From: Druceiella hillmani
Taxonomy: Eukaryota; Arthropoda; Insecta; Lepidoptera; Hepialidae
Reading direction: 5' to 3'
Assembly (NCBI GenBank): GCA_039881145.1
Contig: JAYKKI010000066.1
Span: forward strand, 10,741,001-10,805,000
DNA length: 64,000 bases
Within the stretch, counting starts at the first letter, position 1. The number at the start of each line of letters is the position of its first letter. Under the pieces are notes generated by a model. It had not been told where the DNA came from, made no database searches, and saw only the letters and a program-made list of their open reading frames with translations. The position numbers were made by a program, and so were the translations under genes. Below are positions 11,754 through 24,381 of this stretch, piece after piece.

Positions 11754-13704
11754 GGAGAGAACCAGGGAGATGTCGAGGTCTTTAATATTCCTCGATTCAG
11801 CATTTCGTTTCTTGATTTTTTACTTCTTTCCTGTTAGTATTCAGGGAACCTATAAGATTTTGTATGAACTGTACCTGAAGAAGTAGTCTCAATTTCATGT
11901 TGAATATGTTTAATGAAATGTTAATGTTATTTTTATATATATTTAAAAACGGAACAAAAATTATAGCTTATTGTATTTATGATATATCTGTTTTATAAGG
12001 AAAATTAAACCATTTAATGTCCGAAGAGTTTAAAATAAACAATGCCTAAAAGTCCGTTTCCCAAAATTTAAAATTACCTTAATAACTTTACGTTTTAACA
12101 AAAGTATATGTTATTAAATTACCTTACGAACACTTAATTCAGTAAATTGAAAGCGAAAGACGAATTGCTCTTCTTTTATTTGGTTCAAATTTTATTGTTA
12201 AAAATTTGTCCGTGTCTGCCAAATCATAAACAATTTATTCGATCCGCCCTAAATTTGAAATTGAAATACTATAATCGCATACCATAAAATGAATTGCATA
12301 TGGTATGTAAGGTATGTATTTTAAAATAGACTCAAGACGAAATCCACGCTGGCAAATTTATTTACTAATATATAGAATAAACAATTATATAATCCTTGAA
12401 ATAATTTGGATCGCTATTAATACTAATTATCATCCTCAAGGTAAGACGAACGAAATGGAAAACGATGAGTGAAAAAATCAAGCCTCGTTAAATTTATTTC
12501 CGGTTTATCAAGCGCTGAATGGAGTTTAATTTTCTATGTAGGAAATAAATCCATTAGAATATCTAACATATAAAAGCAACTTAAAATATATTAAGAAAAT
12601 CTTACACTTTTTGGCCTTTTTCTGATTAGAGAAACGGTAAGACAAATAACATTTTTTGGGAATATGTTATACAATATATTATTAAAATTTAAATGCCCAG
12701 TAAAATCAATACAACGAACGTATTATGTATTCCATTTAATGGTGTCCCTATAATTTGTAATAGTACGTTGATGAGAAATATTCATGGTTATCATCATTAT
12801 AAATCTATATATTTTAAAATAAGTAACATGAATAAGGTTTTTCTTATCATAAATTTTTTTCGGGTTTCCTTATCCCTAAAATTTAAAATATTCAACTGCG
12901 TTTTTTTCTTTATTTATGGCCTTTTTAATTACTTTTAGGGGTAGTTATTGTTTTTTCTTCACAGGTTATCAAAATAATAAATTACGTAACATACCTGGAA
13001 AGGTACACTTGTCTAGACGGTGAGTTTACAATTCGCCAAAACATTTATTAAATATGAACTATTTACTTGCTCACTACTTCAATAGATTAATGTGGAAATA
13101 TTCATCAATGTTAGGCGTTTAATGTGTGACCGTTTGTTACGGTCAATTATTTTAGATTAGTAGAAAGCGTTCAATAGCGTTTTTATAAACATGTTGAGAT
13201 ATGGATTAGTAAAAATTATAGAAAATAATTATGCGTTGAAACTACGGTTGTTTGAGATAACTGACGATTGAAAACGTGCATAAAAATTATAACATAAGTT
13301 ACTCTCAACTAAGTAATATGTTATCAGGGTTGAAGTTTAGATAAATAATAAAAAAATTTAAAGACTTTAAATGTTGGAATAATTTTATTTCTCTGGTAGC
13401 TGGAGTAATTTTCATTAATCAAATTCTGCTGCCGATAGGTAATGAAAGAACAAAGAAATGTTTCATGTATTAATTGAACGTCGAAAATGCAGACCTCGGA
13501 AAAAAGATTTTCTTTCATAATAATACGAACTATTTCTTTATTTCTTTTTAAATAATGTACCCAAATTTTGATAAAGTTGATTCAAACAATTATTTCATGA
13601 ATATTATATCAACATCCAAAACCATCGAAAAAAAGGTAATTTTATTCAGTGTCAGTCTTTCGGTTTTCAAATTTGTACTAAAAATTCATTGGGACATAAA
13701 TTAC

Positions 13705-13708
13705 AAAA
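13705..13708 (-). terminator. possible pol III terminator of tRNA-Thr
   Basis: This is the first run of four T residues (minus strand) downstream of the tRNA-Thr body, about 26 nt past the discriminator base. RNA polymerase III normally stops at T4 or longer. The distance is a little long but acceptable; no earlier T4 run exists on that strand. Confidence 0.4.
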
Positions 13709-13733
13709 CTTTCAAAGATTTTTTTCAATTGTT

Positions 13734-13806
13734 TGCCTCCAGAGAGATTTGAACTCTCGACCCCTGGTTTACAAGACCAGTGCTCTCACCCCTGAGCTAT
13801 GGAGGC
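13734..13806 (-). tRNA. tRNA-Thr (anticodon UGU)
   Basis: Read on the minus strand this 73-nt sequence folds as a complete cloverleaf. The acceptor stem GCCTCCA pairs with TGGAGGC and is followed by discriminator A. The D arm is GCTC/GAGC. The anticodon stem CTGGT/ACCAG closes the loop CTTGTAA, giving anticodon TGT (threonine). The T arm is GAGAG/CTCTC with loop TTCAAAT. The internal pol III boxes are intact: an A box around TAGCTCAGGGG and a B box GTTCAAATC matching GWTCRANNC. There is no intron and no encoded CCA, as expected for a eukaryotic nuclear gene. A T-run that could end transcription lies about 26 nt downstream on the minus strand (A-run at 13705-13708 on plus). This is the only conventional gene in the window that looks intact and functional. 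Confidence 0.97.
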
Positions 13807-16664
13807 TGTTGGCCACAGTATTTCAATTTCAAATTTCATTTTAAGTTGGGAAAACCATCTGAAATTTATCGAATAGATATTTCGAAATTTCTCTAATTTA
13901 GTATTACAATGTAATTTAGTATTACAAGAAACAAATGTTTATTGATAAAAATGTGTAAGAATAGAAATATTTGATATTATAAGAAATGTATTATATAAAT
14001 AAAATACATTTTAGTGTTACTATTTTGCAACTATTCAAATGAAAATAAACTTTTATAAAACTACACTACGGCTAACAAAATCATCTATGAATACCTGCTT
14101 TGGACTGTACTATGAGAGGTTTCTCAAGTGTGTATTTAATATCAGGTATCTTAAACAATTATGGTACAGGAAATTTTATTTAAGACTGGTTTATGCCAGA
14201 TTCCTTAATTCAATTAAACATTAATGATATAAATTAGTACCATAAAAACTTATGATGTATTTCAAACATTTTTTTGACATAATCTCGTTGATTTAACTAT
14301 TTATAAGATTTTATCTATTATAATATCCTTACGAATTTGTGTATATAAAATTAAATAAATGTTTTCTCTATTTCATCGTAAATATTTTCGTGATTTTTAC
14401 TATAATCCAAGAAATTAATACAATTGGCGTTACCTCAGCGTTCAACATATTAGTGCATAGATAAATAATATTTGATTAGATATAGTAGAAAAACAATATT
14501 AGGTTAACTTCCTATTATTAACCCTACTTATCCCAATATTGAGCCTAGTTAATATTTTTAATAAGTAAAATATAGCAAAAATATTTATAATTTGATTTGC
14601 GTTGATTCATTTTTTTGCTTATGTATGTTTATATAATTTGAACAGAAAACAACAATCGAAATAATTTAATAAAATAGAAAAAGTACTTAAAGAACTTATC
14701 GAACATACTTTCTTTTTAGTTAAAGCAATGATTGCACAATTAGTAGAGAACTTTGCGGTTTCGCTTTTCTAAAATATATACAAATAATACCCTAATAACC
14801 ATGAGTGTTCAGATAAACTACTTATTAGTGAACAAAGAATTATTAAAACCATGTTGTATTTGGAAAATACTTGTTGATGATCGCTCATTCAAATTCAAGT
14901 ATGATCCAGTTCAATATCAAGTATATCCGAGTATCAGGAATATAATAACTAGGTTAAGAAATTGAACTGTCCATTCAAGTTATTATTCTCAAAATTGTTT
15001 AGAATCTTTTTTTTGTAATTTTTTCAATTTAATTCAAAGTCTCGTGAAAATATAAGTAACACAAATAGTCAACGTTTAATGAAACGATTCTATTTCATAT
15101 TTTTCTTGTAAATATGTGGTAACACTAACATTTCAGTACAAAACTAATTTTATATTTCAGTACTCTACCCTATCAACTTACAAAACTTTGACTCTACAGG
15201 AACTGGATTGTTATAAATATATGCAGAACACATTTCTGAGATGATCATATTGCTTTATAATACGAATTTAAATGTGACGAACCATATAATACTTTAAATT
15301 TTTCGAGGCTAAAACGCAATTAATCTAGCGCTGAAAGTTGTTGCTCCATTTCATGATGATTTCTGTATTAAAAGCAGTAATTCAGCATTTTAGGCAGCTG
15401 GAGTTTCCAGCGAATTGTAAATTATTTGCATTAATGTATAACTGGAAACTTGTGAATTTTTATCACCGTGACATTAATTTGAACTATGTAATCGTAAAAG
15501 CTTACCAGATCGATCACTTTTGTGGCATGCTATGCAAGATGTAATGCGTTTAGGTCATATTTAAACCTAGTTTATATCATGGTTAGGTTTAACATATTTT
15601 TTTAAATATAAATCTGTCTGTCACAGCCGATTTTGTCGGAAATTATGCTACGTAGGAACTTACAATTTTTTGCATAGCAATATCTCTTGTAACCCACATA
15701 TTTTGTATTAGCTAACCTTCTTAAAATTTGCTACAACATTAAAGAGAGGTTCAAGAAATTGCTCAAACTTCTTTTCAAATCTTAAGTGTTATGTAGACTA
15801 TTTGAAAGCACTTGTTATTAAAAGTATATTCTACAAAATATATGAAAATATACCACTCTCCCCTCCTATTTCTGGAACTATCTACTAAATCAATAATCAA
15901 GAAAAAAAAACGGAGTTCATAAAATCTGATTAGAATATTAGAAGGAAACTATGGCAATTAGCCTAAGTATATTAATCTTTAAATGTAAGTCACGTTTTTA
16001 CGTCCGTGAAATACATAACAGGCAATGTGTTGCGAAAAAGTTATTTTTGCAAATAGTTTTAAGATGAGTACTATATGCATTCAAGTGTTCATAAGTGACC
16101 TAAATGTATACGGAACCCTCGTAGTTGGAGATCTATTCATCCTTGACAGGATTTTCTAGATAAGTCATACTATTCTTAAATTGTTCCGTTATAATTTTTT
16201 TCCTTATAAATTACACTCCAATAATTTGTTTTTTATTGGAACTAATATATTATGTTTATAAAATCTGTGGAAGCCACCAGTAATCAAATTAAAAATCACC
16301 AGTAACCCACAATGTTTACCTGTCTTTCGTGCACTCACATTGTTCAACGCATTATTACAAAACGCACTTAGTATAGATATTTATTCTACTCCATTGACCG
16401 CTTTAGAAATGGGGTTATTTCGTAGTTCGCAACTTGTAGGTAGTTTAGGATAACCAGAGGATATTTATGCTAATTCCTGATATTTCTATCTTATTCGTTT
16501 TTGTTACAAGTTTTTGTTCCTCTGTTTTATTCATTAATTATTTATATTATTTTAAATCCCTTTTTAGTTTTGTTCTTACGCATAGCCAGTGTTTATGAGT
16601 TAGATATTGGTTTTTTAAGAAATAAATAAATAAATATACATGCCATAGATAAATATCTCAACTA

Positions 16665-16666
<2 letters not shown>
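13807..16666. other. A+T-rich stretch without recognisable features
   Basis: There is a two-copy tandem of an 18-nt unit (TAATTTAGTATTACAATG) at about 13895-13930. Frames up to 70 codons (for example 14753-14965) do not resemble known proteins. The spot TACGGAACCCTCG near 16112 weakly recalls a motif discussed at 27.2 kb. Confidence 0.5.
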
Positions 16667-16711
<45 letters not shown>

Positions 16712-16727
16712 TTTGTGTGTGTATATA
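16667..16727. repeat. (TA)n / (TG)n microsatellite
   Basis: A TA run about 33 nt long is followed by ACACATATACA and a short GTGTGTGTATATA tract. Confidence 0.9.
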
Positions 16728-17012
16728 TTTACTAAGGGCGAAACAATTACATTTCACGCTCCTTCAAATAGAATATAATTAAGGAAGTATTCAGAAATAA
16801 AATTTAGTTTCCATTATCATTTTTCGAGTTCCGTACTTAAGGGGTTCGAATGAAAACCTATCATAAGAATTAAAAGCAATTTAATTTTTTAAGTTTGATC
16901 ATAATTTTATGTAAGAATTAAAAACTAATTCATTTTCTTTATTTAGATCATAATTTTTTATATGAGATCATTAATCCGTTCATTTAATTTTAACTCCATT
17001 TAAGGACGCATG

Positions 17013-17207
17013 TTTGTCGATTCAATTTGTGACACTATTGGTGAATTCATGAATCTCCCTATAAAAGATAACAGATATTTGTCGATTCAATTTGTGACAC
17101 TATTAGTGAATTTATCAATCTCCTTACAAAAAATGATGGAAGTTTGGCGATTCAATTTGTGAAACTATTGGTGTATTCATCAATCCACTTACAAAAGATG
17201 ACGGTTG
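17013..17207. repeat. tandem array, three 65-bp units
   Basis: Three consecutive units start at 17013, 17078 and 17143 with an exact 65-bp period and no length change. Each starts TTTGTCGATTCAATTTGTGA (TTTGGCGATTC in the third) and contains ACTATT(G/A)GTG and CAATC-CTTACAAAA. They differ by scattered substitutions only. There is no fourth copy. Stops lie in all frames, so it is not a coding repeat. Confidence 0.95.
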
Positions 17208-19184
17208 ACGACTATATGCAAGGAATTGATGAGACTCAAGGAATGGTCTTATAAAATACGATTTAAATTTTAAAGCCTGCTATTTTTTAAAAAAGCTTGT
17301 GGAAGACTTAGATATTTCTTGCATAGACTATTACTTTTAGAAATATGAGTGGCTTTTAACAAGAGAAACTGAAAATGGACTCGATATAATAATTATTAAG
17401 ATATGTGTATAATTAGCAGTGACAAGTTTACACATACGTAGTAGTGGGATTTTGTCCTGTTAAAAGTTTTAACTTATTCACACTGGGTATGGGGTAGTTT
17501 AACATTATTCAGTAGTGGTCAGCTAAAATTAATTTCATTACAGGAGTTTTGGAAATGCGAGAAAAAAACGTGGCTACTATAGAAACACATATTACGACGT
17601 AATCTTTTAGATGTATTGATCTCCAGGATAAAACTCATTTAACAAAATAAATGTTGAGAAAGCGTTATTTTTTTCAAATTATGTTAATACTAAAATTCCC
17701 AGGTACTATTTTTTTTAAAGGAGTTATCTTATATGTGCGAAAATAATACAAAAATCTATGTCCATTTTGATAAAAGATTTATACTTGGGAAATGTATTTA
17801 TATTACTTCAGGCAATGTGTAAGTAGTTTGCATAATTCAAAGAAAGTTCTTTCATTTCGTTGTTTATATTATTCTTCCCAAAATCAGCTACAACTTTTGG
17901 TTAATTTCGATGAACACACATATTAATAAGTGAGAATTCGTAATGAAACTATATCCTTTCAAACAGAATTTAACTTGTGTACCCTGCTACGCCCAAATAA
18001 AGTTTCATCCATGTTTAAATGTATTTTAGCCACTTCTTCACAAATTGGCAACGGCCTGTGGATAAATTTATTTTAATATTTGCTACCTAATCTTGCCCAT
18101 TCCCTCTGTAAATATTATCAAAATCCCAAAGAATATGATAAAGCATGATATTCCAGAAATATATCGAATTCATTTCGTATTAATTCAGTTGGAGAGAGAT
18201 TATCTGATAATAGCACCTATTCAAAGTTTTATTTTTTTTAACTTTGCTCGAGTACCTTTTCTTACAGTTTATTTAGAATTTGAACATTATTTTTCAATTT
18301 AACGATAAAATTCTGTTCAATATAATTTTTGCATTAAAGTCAATAGGTAAATAAAATTTGCTGCATTAAATATACTTAATGATTTTAATGTATCCAAGAA
18401 GCACTTATTTCCACAAGAGTGATCTTTTTCAGTCAACCAGAACACTTTCAAAAATATTTTAAATATTGGGCAGGATATCCGAAAATGTGAATTCAATTAA
18501 TAATTAAATTAATAGAACTGTTGAAATATAAAAATATGAGCAAGTAAATAATGAAAAATAGCGAGTGAGGAGTTATTAAAAAGAAAGAAAAGATTAAAAC
18601 GGGCGAAATGTATTTTGTTAATTTGCAAAGATATATGACTATAAACTACAAAAGATATATGATATACTACGTACTGACTAGGGTTTATTCAGACAACGTT
18701 TGACAGGGCATTTTGGATAAAAGTATAGAATTTATTCCTTAGTTTGGCAACATGAATAATGAAAAAATATCCGTAGAAGTGGATATCGTGTTTGGGGATC
18801 AGTTAAGTATGGAGATCAAGAGGTTATATAATCCTAATTACGATAATACTTCAACAAATCAACAATAAAACCGAGGATATGCAGCTTTCGGCGGCGGTAT
18901 TCTGGTCAGCACCAATAATTTTGAGGTTGTTTTCATTTATTCAATAGACCTTCAGTAAAATCCAATAGATTTCCATAGTCAAGCAAAAGCAGCCATATTG
19001 TTTGAGCTAGAAGCATTTTAGTTTCGTTGGAACGAAATATTGAAGACGCTTTGGATGATGTACTCTACTGGAAATTTCACGACCATCGTCAGATATTTTA
19101 AGTCGCTAAATTTGTAGAGCTAGAAATTTTTGTTTAATCCGTAGGCCTAGATATTATTTAGTAATGGAGTAGAAAATAAACTAA
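17208..19184. other. non-coding stretch with a small unidentified frame at 18752
   Basis: Mostly A+T-rich. Around 18690-19080 the composition is less skewed. A 38-codon plus-strand frame (18752-18868) starts MNNEKISVEVDIVFGDQ. An overlapping frame just after it reads YAAFGGGILVSTNNFEVVF before stopping. I cannot assign either; together they could be a broken transposon protein or exon. Everything else is featureless. Confidence 0.4.
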
Positions 19185-19233
19185 ACCACAATTTTTGTCG
19201 CAACCCACTCTGGGTTGCGACAAAAATTGTGGT
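19185..19233. repeat. perfect hairpin, 23-bp arms, 3-nt loop
   Basis: Arms 19185-19207 and 19211-19233 are exact reverse complements around CTC. The arm reads ACCACAATTTTTGTCGCAAC then CCA. It is unrelated in sequence to the other hairpins. Confidence 0.95.
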
Positions 19234-19829
19234 AAATATGAAAAAGATTTTTTTTAAAAGCCTTCGACCATCAATAGCAATAATCAGAGGCTTGCAAGTA
19301 TTAGTAAAAAGGCTCATTTTATGAGAAGATCAGATGGAATTTAGTATTGATTTCTTTAATGACGGTTGAATGAGTGCAAGGATCTGAATGGATATAAATT
19401 TGCAAATCCTCTGAATATAAGTCGATAGTTAATATTTCGGATGATAATACCTAAATAACTGAAAAAATGACGGTAAAACTTAATTGTATTTCGAAATATG
19501 CATTATCAAGCCCACCCTACTTTTGGATGACTTTCAGGATTCATTCTACCGAAGAATCTTAAAACTATGGCACTACAAACTGCATGCCTAACCAATTGCT
19601 TATTATAAATTTCTGATATCTCCTTAACATACAGATCGTTTTTAATAGAGCCAAATGTTTTAAACTTGAATTTGGATCACGCAAAACACATTATTTTATT
19701 GATACATCATTAAAATTAGATGTATTTTAGATCCCTTAAATCTCCATTATTTTTAATTATCTCTAAACACTAATGTAAAAAATTTACACATACGGTGATG
19801 TTATTGCAACGAAATAAATTCATACATTT

Positions 19830-19945
19830 AACTAGAGCATCAGTCTAGTTTCAATCGACGAACATCCGGTAATCGAACCTGGGACCCCACGACGATCTGT
19901 GCCATCAAAAGCCGCAAGGCTGTGATCAACCCAACATACTACAAC
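19830..19945 (-). repeat. tRNA-derived SINE fragment
   Basis: On the minus strand the segment has tRNA-like promoter parts: a degenerate A box in TAGTATGTTGGGTTGATCAC and a strong B box, GGTTCGATTACC (plus 19868-19879). Between them is a G+C-richer stretch (GCCTTGCGGC, TCGTCGTGGGGTCCCA). It cannot fold as a functional tRNA. It is best read as the head of a tRNA-derived SINE that continues toward lower coordinates. Confidence 0.55.
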
Positions 19946-22900
19946 CACAATAATTAGTAATTAGTTTCCATTTTTCAGTATATTCAAGTCTTCTCAACCT
20001 AAAAGAAAATCATTATTTTTTAACAATTTTAGATAAGATAGGTATATAGTATATGCGTAAGTAAAAATCCGATTATAACGCATATACTCTCGTAGTAATT
20101 TTATTTCGCTAAGATTTATATTAACAATTTCATCACAAGAAGGTGTCAGTTAAGGGCAATTACGTTTTGCATACATACGTAGTACAATATTATGGGTATT
20201 GTTCTACTTACATTTGTAATAGCTTTTTGTAAAAGCGACACAAATAATATTTCATCGAGAAATTTAAGATTGAATACTCGATTTTTTTATTGTATTGAAG
20301 AAAAGTTTCTTTCAATAGAAATTTTTCCCCAAGAACAGACTAAAACGAATTTCCTTTTCTATTGCGTGATGTTTCATTTTACTAGACAAATGATTTTTTT
20401 GACAGTTATCAAATACAAATAAATGTCGGTTATGTTGTCGAACTTTTTCATACAATGCGATCACACGTGGAATATTTGTGAGAAAGGTATCAATAAATTG
20501 AATAAACCGCACGCGGGAAAAATAACGTGAATTTGGAGAGCGGCGGATACCAAAGTGAATATTGCTACATCATCTAAGGTCAAATACGGTCGGTTTCATT
20601 TTCGTGAAGTTACTTTCTTTTCTGAAAATAGAAACGTCATTTTGGACATTTATTTTTCTCTTGGACAATTTCTAAATAGACGGAAGAGAACATTGTATAG
20701 GTCAGACATGTATAGCGGTTAGCAGTTTGGAGCGAAAGACTGGTATTTTTGCTTAGTGGCCAATGGTTTTTTTTTTAATTTTTAATGTATGTATGTCACT
20801 CGCTTGGACTATCGAAAGTCGATGAAATTGAGGGTAGTGAGTTTGAAAACTTCTATGTCGATTTACCTTTAGGGATGAAATATATAATTTTTTAATCTGT
20901 TCTTCTTTAAGAATATTTCTAATACAAGTTCGTTATTATATTGAGTAATGTAACTGAAAATTTAGGTATATTAAAATGGTAACATTGAAATACATAATTT
21001 TTTGCTTGCAATTGATCTAAATTGATAATTCATTTCAATAGCAATATTGCATTCTTAGTTTTACACACTTTATAATATTCTACAATTTACAACATATGAT
21101 TTCCAATGTGGATGTATAAATTATCTTTACATTGGCTTTCGTACAAATAAGACAGTGGTAAAAATGCCGGAGGAACTTAATGACAAATACTAAGTAAAAT
21201 GTCACAAATTAACGATATTCCGCTGGTTAATATCTTTAACTACGGCGGTTGTGATGGAGGCAAAATTACAAACTCTATTAAAAGTATTCCGCAATTGATT
21301 TAGCAGATTGACTTTCAAGGACCCTTCTTTAATACCATAGAAAAACAATATGTTAAAAGGTTTCTATATATACTCGAGGTGAGTGGTTTTAGTGAGTATA
21401 TTATTTCTAGCCATTTTTTAGGAGAACGTCATAAATACTTTTATAAATGATTCCAAGTGAAATGCATTTTCCATTATTAAACATTTTCTTAAATGTAATT
21501 TTCTGTCTATTTTTCATTGAAGGAAAAATAATAGATATTTGGTCGTCATAAAACGCCTCCGCGTCGATAAATGTGGAGAAACCCTAATAATCGAAATTTT
21601 TCTTTTTCGTGTGACATCCGATACTGGATTGGACAGGTTCAGTAAACGCCAAAATAATCTGACACTATGCAACGTACGTTAATAATTTAATTTATATTAA
21701 GGTAGATTTCCTTGTATATTTACTTTTATTCATTATTTTGCAGGATTTCAAGAATTTTTTGGCCAAATGTAATTTGACACATAAAATAAAGTTTTTATTA
21801 GTAACGAACGGTTTTGAAAGAATAATTTTTTACGCTATGGTCAAACAAAAAATATTTTGTCAACCGCTGATAACATTGGATATTTACAACTGCGATTAGC
21901 ATCACAATTGTGGATTCTAACTTAAGTAGTTCAAATATGAATTCTTTCTCCTTGAGCCGCGATAACTTTTTTTTGAGTTTATGAGTACTGCTTATGAATG
22001 CTGCTGAATAGTTTGTCATCATAGTATGCGTTATGAAGAATCATAATATGATCGTTATATAAATTTCAAATGATTCTGTACGTAGCTATTTTTCACTATT
22101 CTTGGCCTTTGGATAATCATCTTATTGTCCATCTAATTAGAATATGAAGAGTACACAGTAAACAAAACAGTCTTCTGATACTATGTAACAATTAAGGTAA
22201 AGTACGTTATTCAATAATACATACGTATATGCGACTTTTAGATGCTTGGTTTTTCACATCCGTCGTACCGAGACTAATACTTTATGGATGAAAGTATATA
22301 TTACTTATCTTAATAATATTTTCGATTCATTTCCGTGATTCTTTTTCTATTGAGTATCATATATTTCTATTTATAAAGAACTTTTGAACTTGTTGGTTAC
22401 GATATCCTTCTATGTCAGTTTAAAGATGAATCTTTCGTCAGATTGTATTAAAGTGTTACTCTTTATATTGGCAGACATAAAGTATCACGGAAAGTTTACA
22501 ATGGTAATAAAATCCACATTTAAAGTGCTAGGGAGTGAGCTAAAGTTTGGATTTCGGGTTATGTTACACAGTTTTACAATAAATAAGATGAAACACGCTG
22601 TTCCATATTTGCTGGTGAGCCTCAACTTTAATCCCGGGTGTCGAGCATCAACTACTTTTGCAGACTGCAGTGTGATTTATGTAATTACTCGTAAATAATT
22701 AATTGACTTTTATTTCTGTATCACATAGCTTAACTTTCCACGTCCATCTTTTATGTAAAGTCTAGTTAATAAGTTTATTATTTATTCATAATTGCCTTAG
22801 TCTGTATTATACTGGAAATAATTTTTTCATAGCAAAATTCATCCACCATGCATTATGACAAACTGAAAGTAATTCCGTTTATTTAAATGCAATTGTCATT

Positions 22901-23550
22901 TTAATAGTAACGCACTTTCTTTTCAATTCAAGAAATTACACGTTGCAGCTCGTCAGTGCAGGGTCTGCAGGTATGTCAAATTAACTTCTTACCAAATTTT
23001 TTTTATGTGTAAATAATATACTTTTAAAAATAAATTTATAATATCACCATAAATTAATTTAAATGAAACGTACAAGTTCAAAAAAAAGCATCTCTTAAAT
23101 ATTTTCCTATATATTTAAATCAAACATTAAAAATAAATTGTAAATTTATATGAAAATAGCCAGCAGATAATGATCACTCCAGTCAGTTTTATTTAAAATG
23201 TCTTCTCTTTGTAGAGTACATGTGATTAAACATTATCTTGATTTATGTAATAGGTCAATTTTATGATGGTATTGTCATTCGAAAATCGCGGTCCGCATCT
23301 GCCGTTGATGTTCGAAAGAGGTTTTATTGGCATTTAAACGTTTTCGGATTTTAACGTTTGTGGATATGTTTGCAACAAAACGTTAGTTTATCTTTATAAT
23401 TATAAGAGAGAATTTAAAATAAAAACCATCGATGTGTTAAGATTTGTTTGTTATTATGGATTTCATAAAAAGCTACATTGATTGTAGAAATTCCTTTTTG
23501 GTTAAGACAAAGATATATTTTTGTATAGATACCTTTTTTTGCAATTAAGA
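19946..23550. other. A+T-rich stretch without recognisable features
   Basis: It includes one of the longer frames in the window (22384-22698, plus, 104 codons), which opens with TTG and has no family resemblance or repeated structure, so it is taken as chance. No hairpins or shared repeats were seen. Confidence 0.45.
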
Positions 23551-23662
23551 TTGATCTTGACTAATAGTCCACCTGAAGATGTTATAATACAACGAAACCT
23601 AGATCGTGGTAAAGAACTTAAAGAGAGTCAATTTCTACAAAATTAACGCCAAATATATTCAA
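23551..23662 (+). repeat. palindromic hammerhead family, single arm with internal deletion
   Basis: The plus-strand arm begins TCTTGACTAATAGTCCACC and has the core CTGAAGA, a stem II hairpin with one mismatch (GTTAT/ACAAC), CGAAACCTAGATC and GTGGTAAAGAAC. The central tail (the part with the TACTACATCACG block) is deleted: the copy jumps from AAAGAGAGTC to the outer sequence AATTTCTACAAAATTAACGCC and ends AAATATATTCAAC. This outer part helps define the true end of the element. A G-to-A change weakens stem III. Confidence 0.8.
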
Positions 23663-24192
23663 CAAAGTTTGTCATTTATTTTTCTGCTTTCATTTCCTGA
23701 AGCTTTATTAGCTCGGGGTATTAATAATTTCAACGAAAAGATATAAAACATTGACTTGACCGTTCGACGTTAAATGAAAATCCAGTCGGCATTAGTTGTT
23801 ATAAATCATTTAATTACTTTAAATAGAAACAGTTTTAATAGTTGCAATTACTCCAAGAATAATAAAAAATAAATATAATTTTAATAGTTGGTAGGTTTTA
23901 TGTGATGCGCGTATAAAGAGATCCGCAAACAAAGAGGCGAAGTAGCAAATAAACAATAATTTCGAAAATAGTTTCAACTTATTTTAATACTTACCCGTCA
24001 TACCCTCAATAATTTTTTGCGAATATTTTCAATGGACCGATATGATAGTTGGTTTTATTATATTTACAGATATTTTTAGCGTACTTATCTGGAGTGTACC
24101 TTAAATTTGTACCAACATTTAATATAGATACACGTAATATTATGGAGCAAAAAATTAAGGAATGGATATGTACGTAACTCCTATATCCACCG
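23663..24192. other. A+T-rich stretch without recognisable features
   Basis: No protein resemblance; no repeats found. Confidence 0.5.
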
Positions 24193-24381
24193 CACACGGT
24201 CAAGACTGTCAGTCGGATTAACTGACAGTTAAAAACGTATTTAGTATGGATACTTTAGAAATTGGAACGTGCAATAGGATACGGTCAGTAAAGGAGACTC
24301 TTGTTCCGACTTAACTGACAGTTAATGAAAAATAAAAATTGTTAACTGTCAGTAAGATCGACTGACAGTCTTGACCGTGTG
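24193..24381. mobile_element. 189-bp MITE with 40-bp terminal inverted repeats
   Basis: The two ends are inverted copies over about 40 bp with few differences. Both start CACACGGTCAAGACTGTCAG and end ACTGACAGTTAA, differing mainly in the middle (TCGGATTA versus TCGATCTT). The ends can be extended by two bases with one mismatch. The motif ACTGACAGTTAA also occurs internally at about 24313. There is no coding capacity. No confident target-site duplication was found, so the superfamily is left open. One copy only in the window. Confidence 0.85.

Larger units (their letters stand above)
10969..13733. other. non-coding A+T-rich stretch with one TA run
   Basis: Apart from the (TA)n tract at 11692-11753 no element is recognised. 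Frames such as 11392-11589 and 12693-12938 are of chance length for this composition. A small G+C-rich spot at 11315-11330 (GCTGCCCCGCGCCGC) is isolated. Confidence 0.5.

Noticed and set aside
11873..11900. Another CTGAAGA string that might be a ribozyme core
   Set aside because: No stem II hairpin, no GAAA and no flanking stem I follow; it is a chance match.
17013..17207. Regularly spaced repeats resembling a CRISPR array
   Set aside because: The whole 65-bp unit is repeated with no unique spacers, and the DNA is eukaryotic.
22384..22698. A 104-codon plus-strand frame
   Set aside because: It opens with TTG, shows no domain, motif or repeat relationship, and is within chance length.
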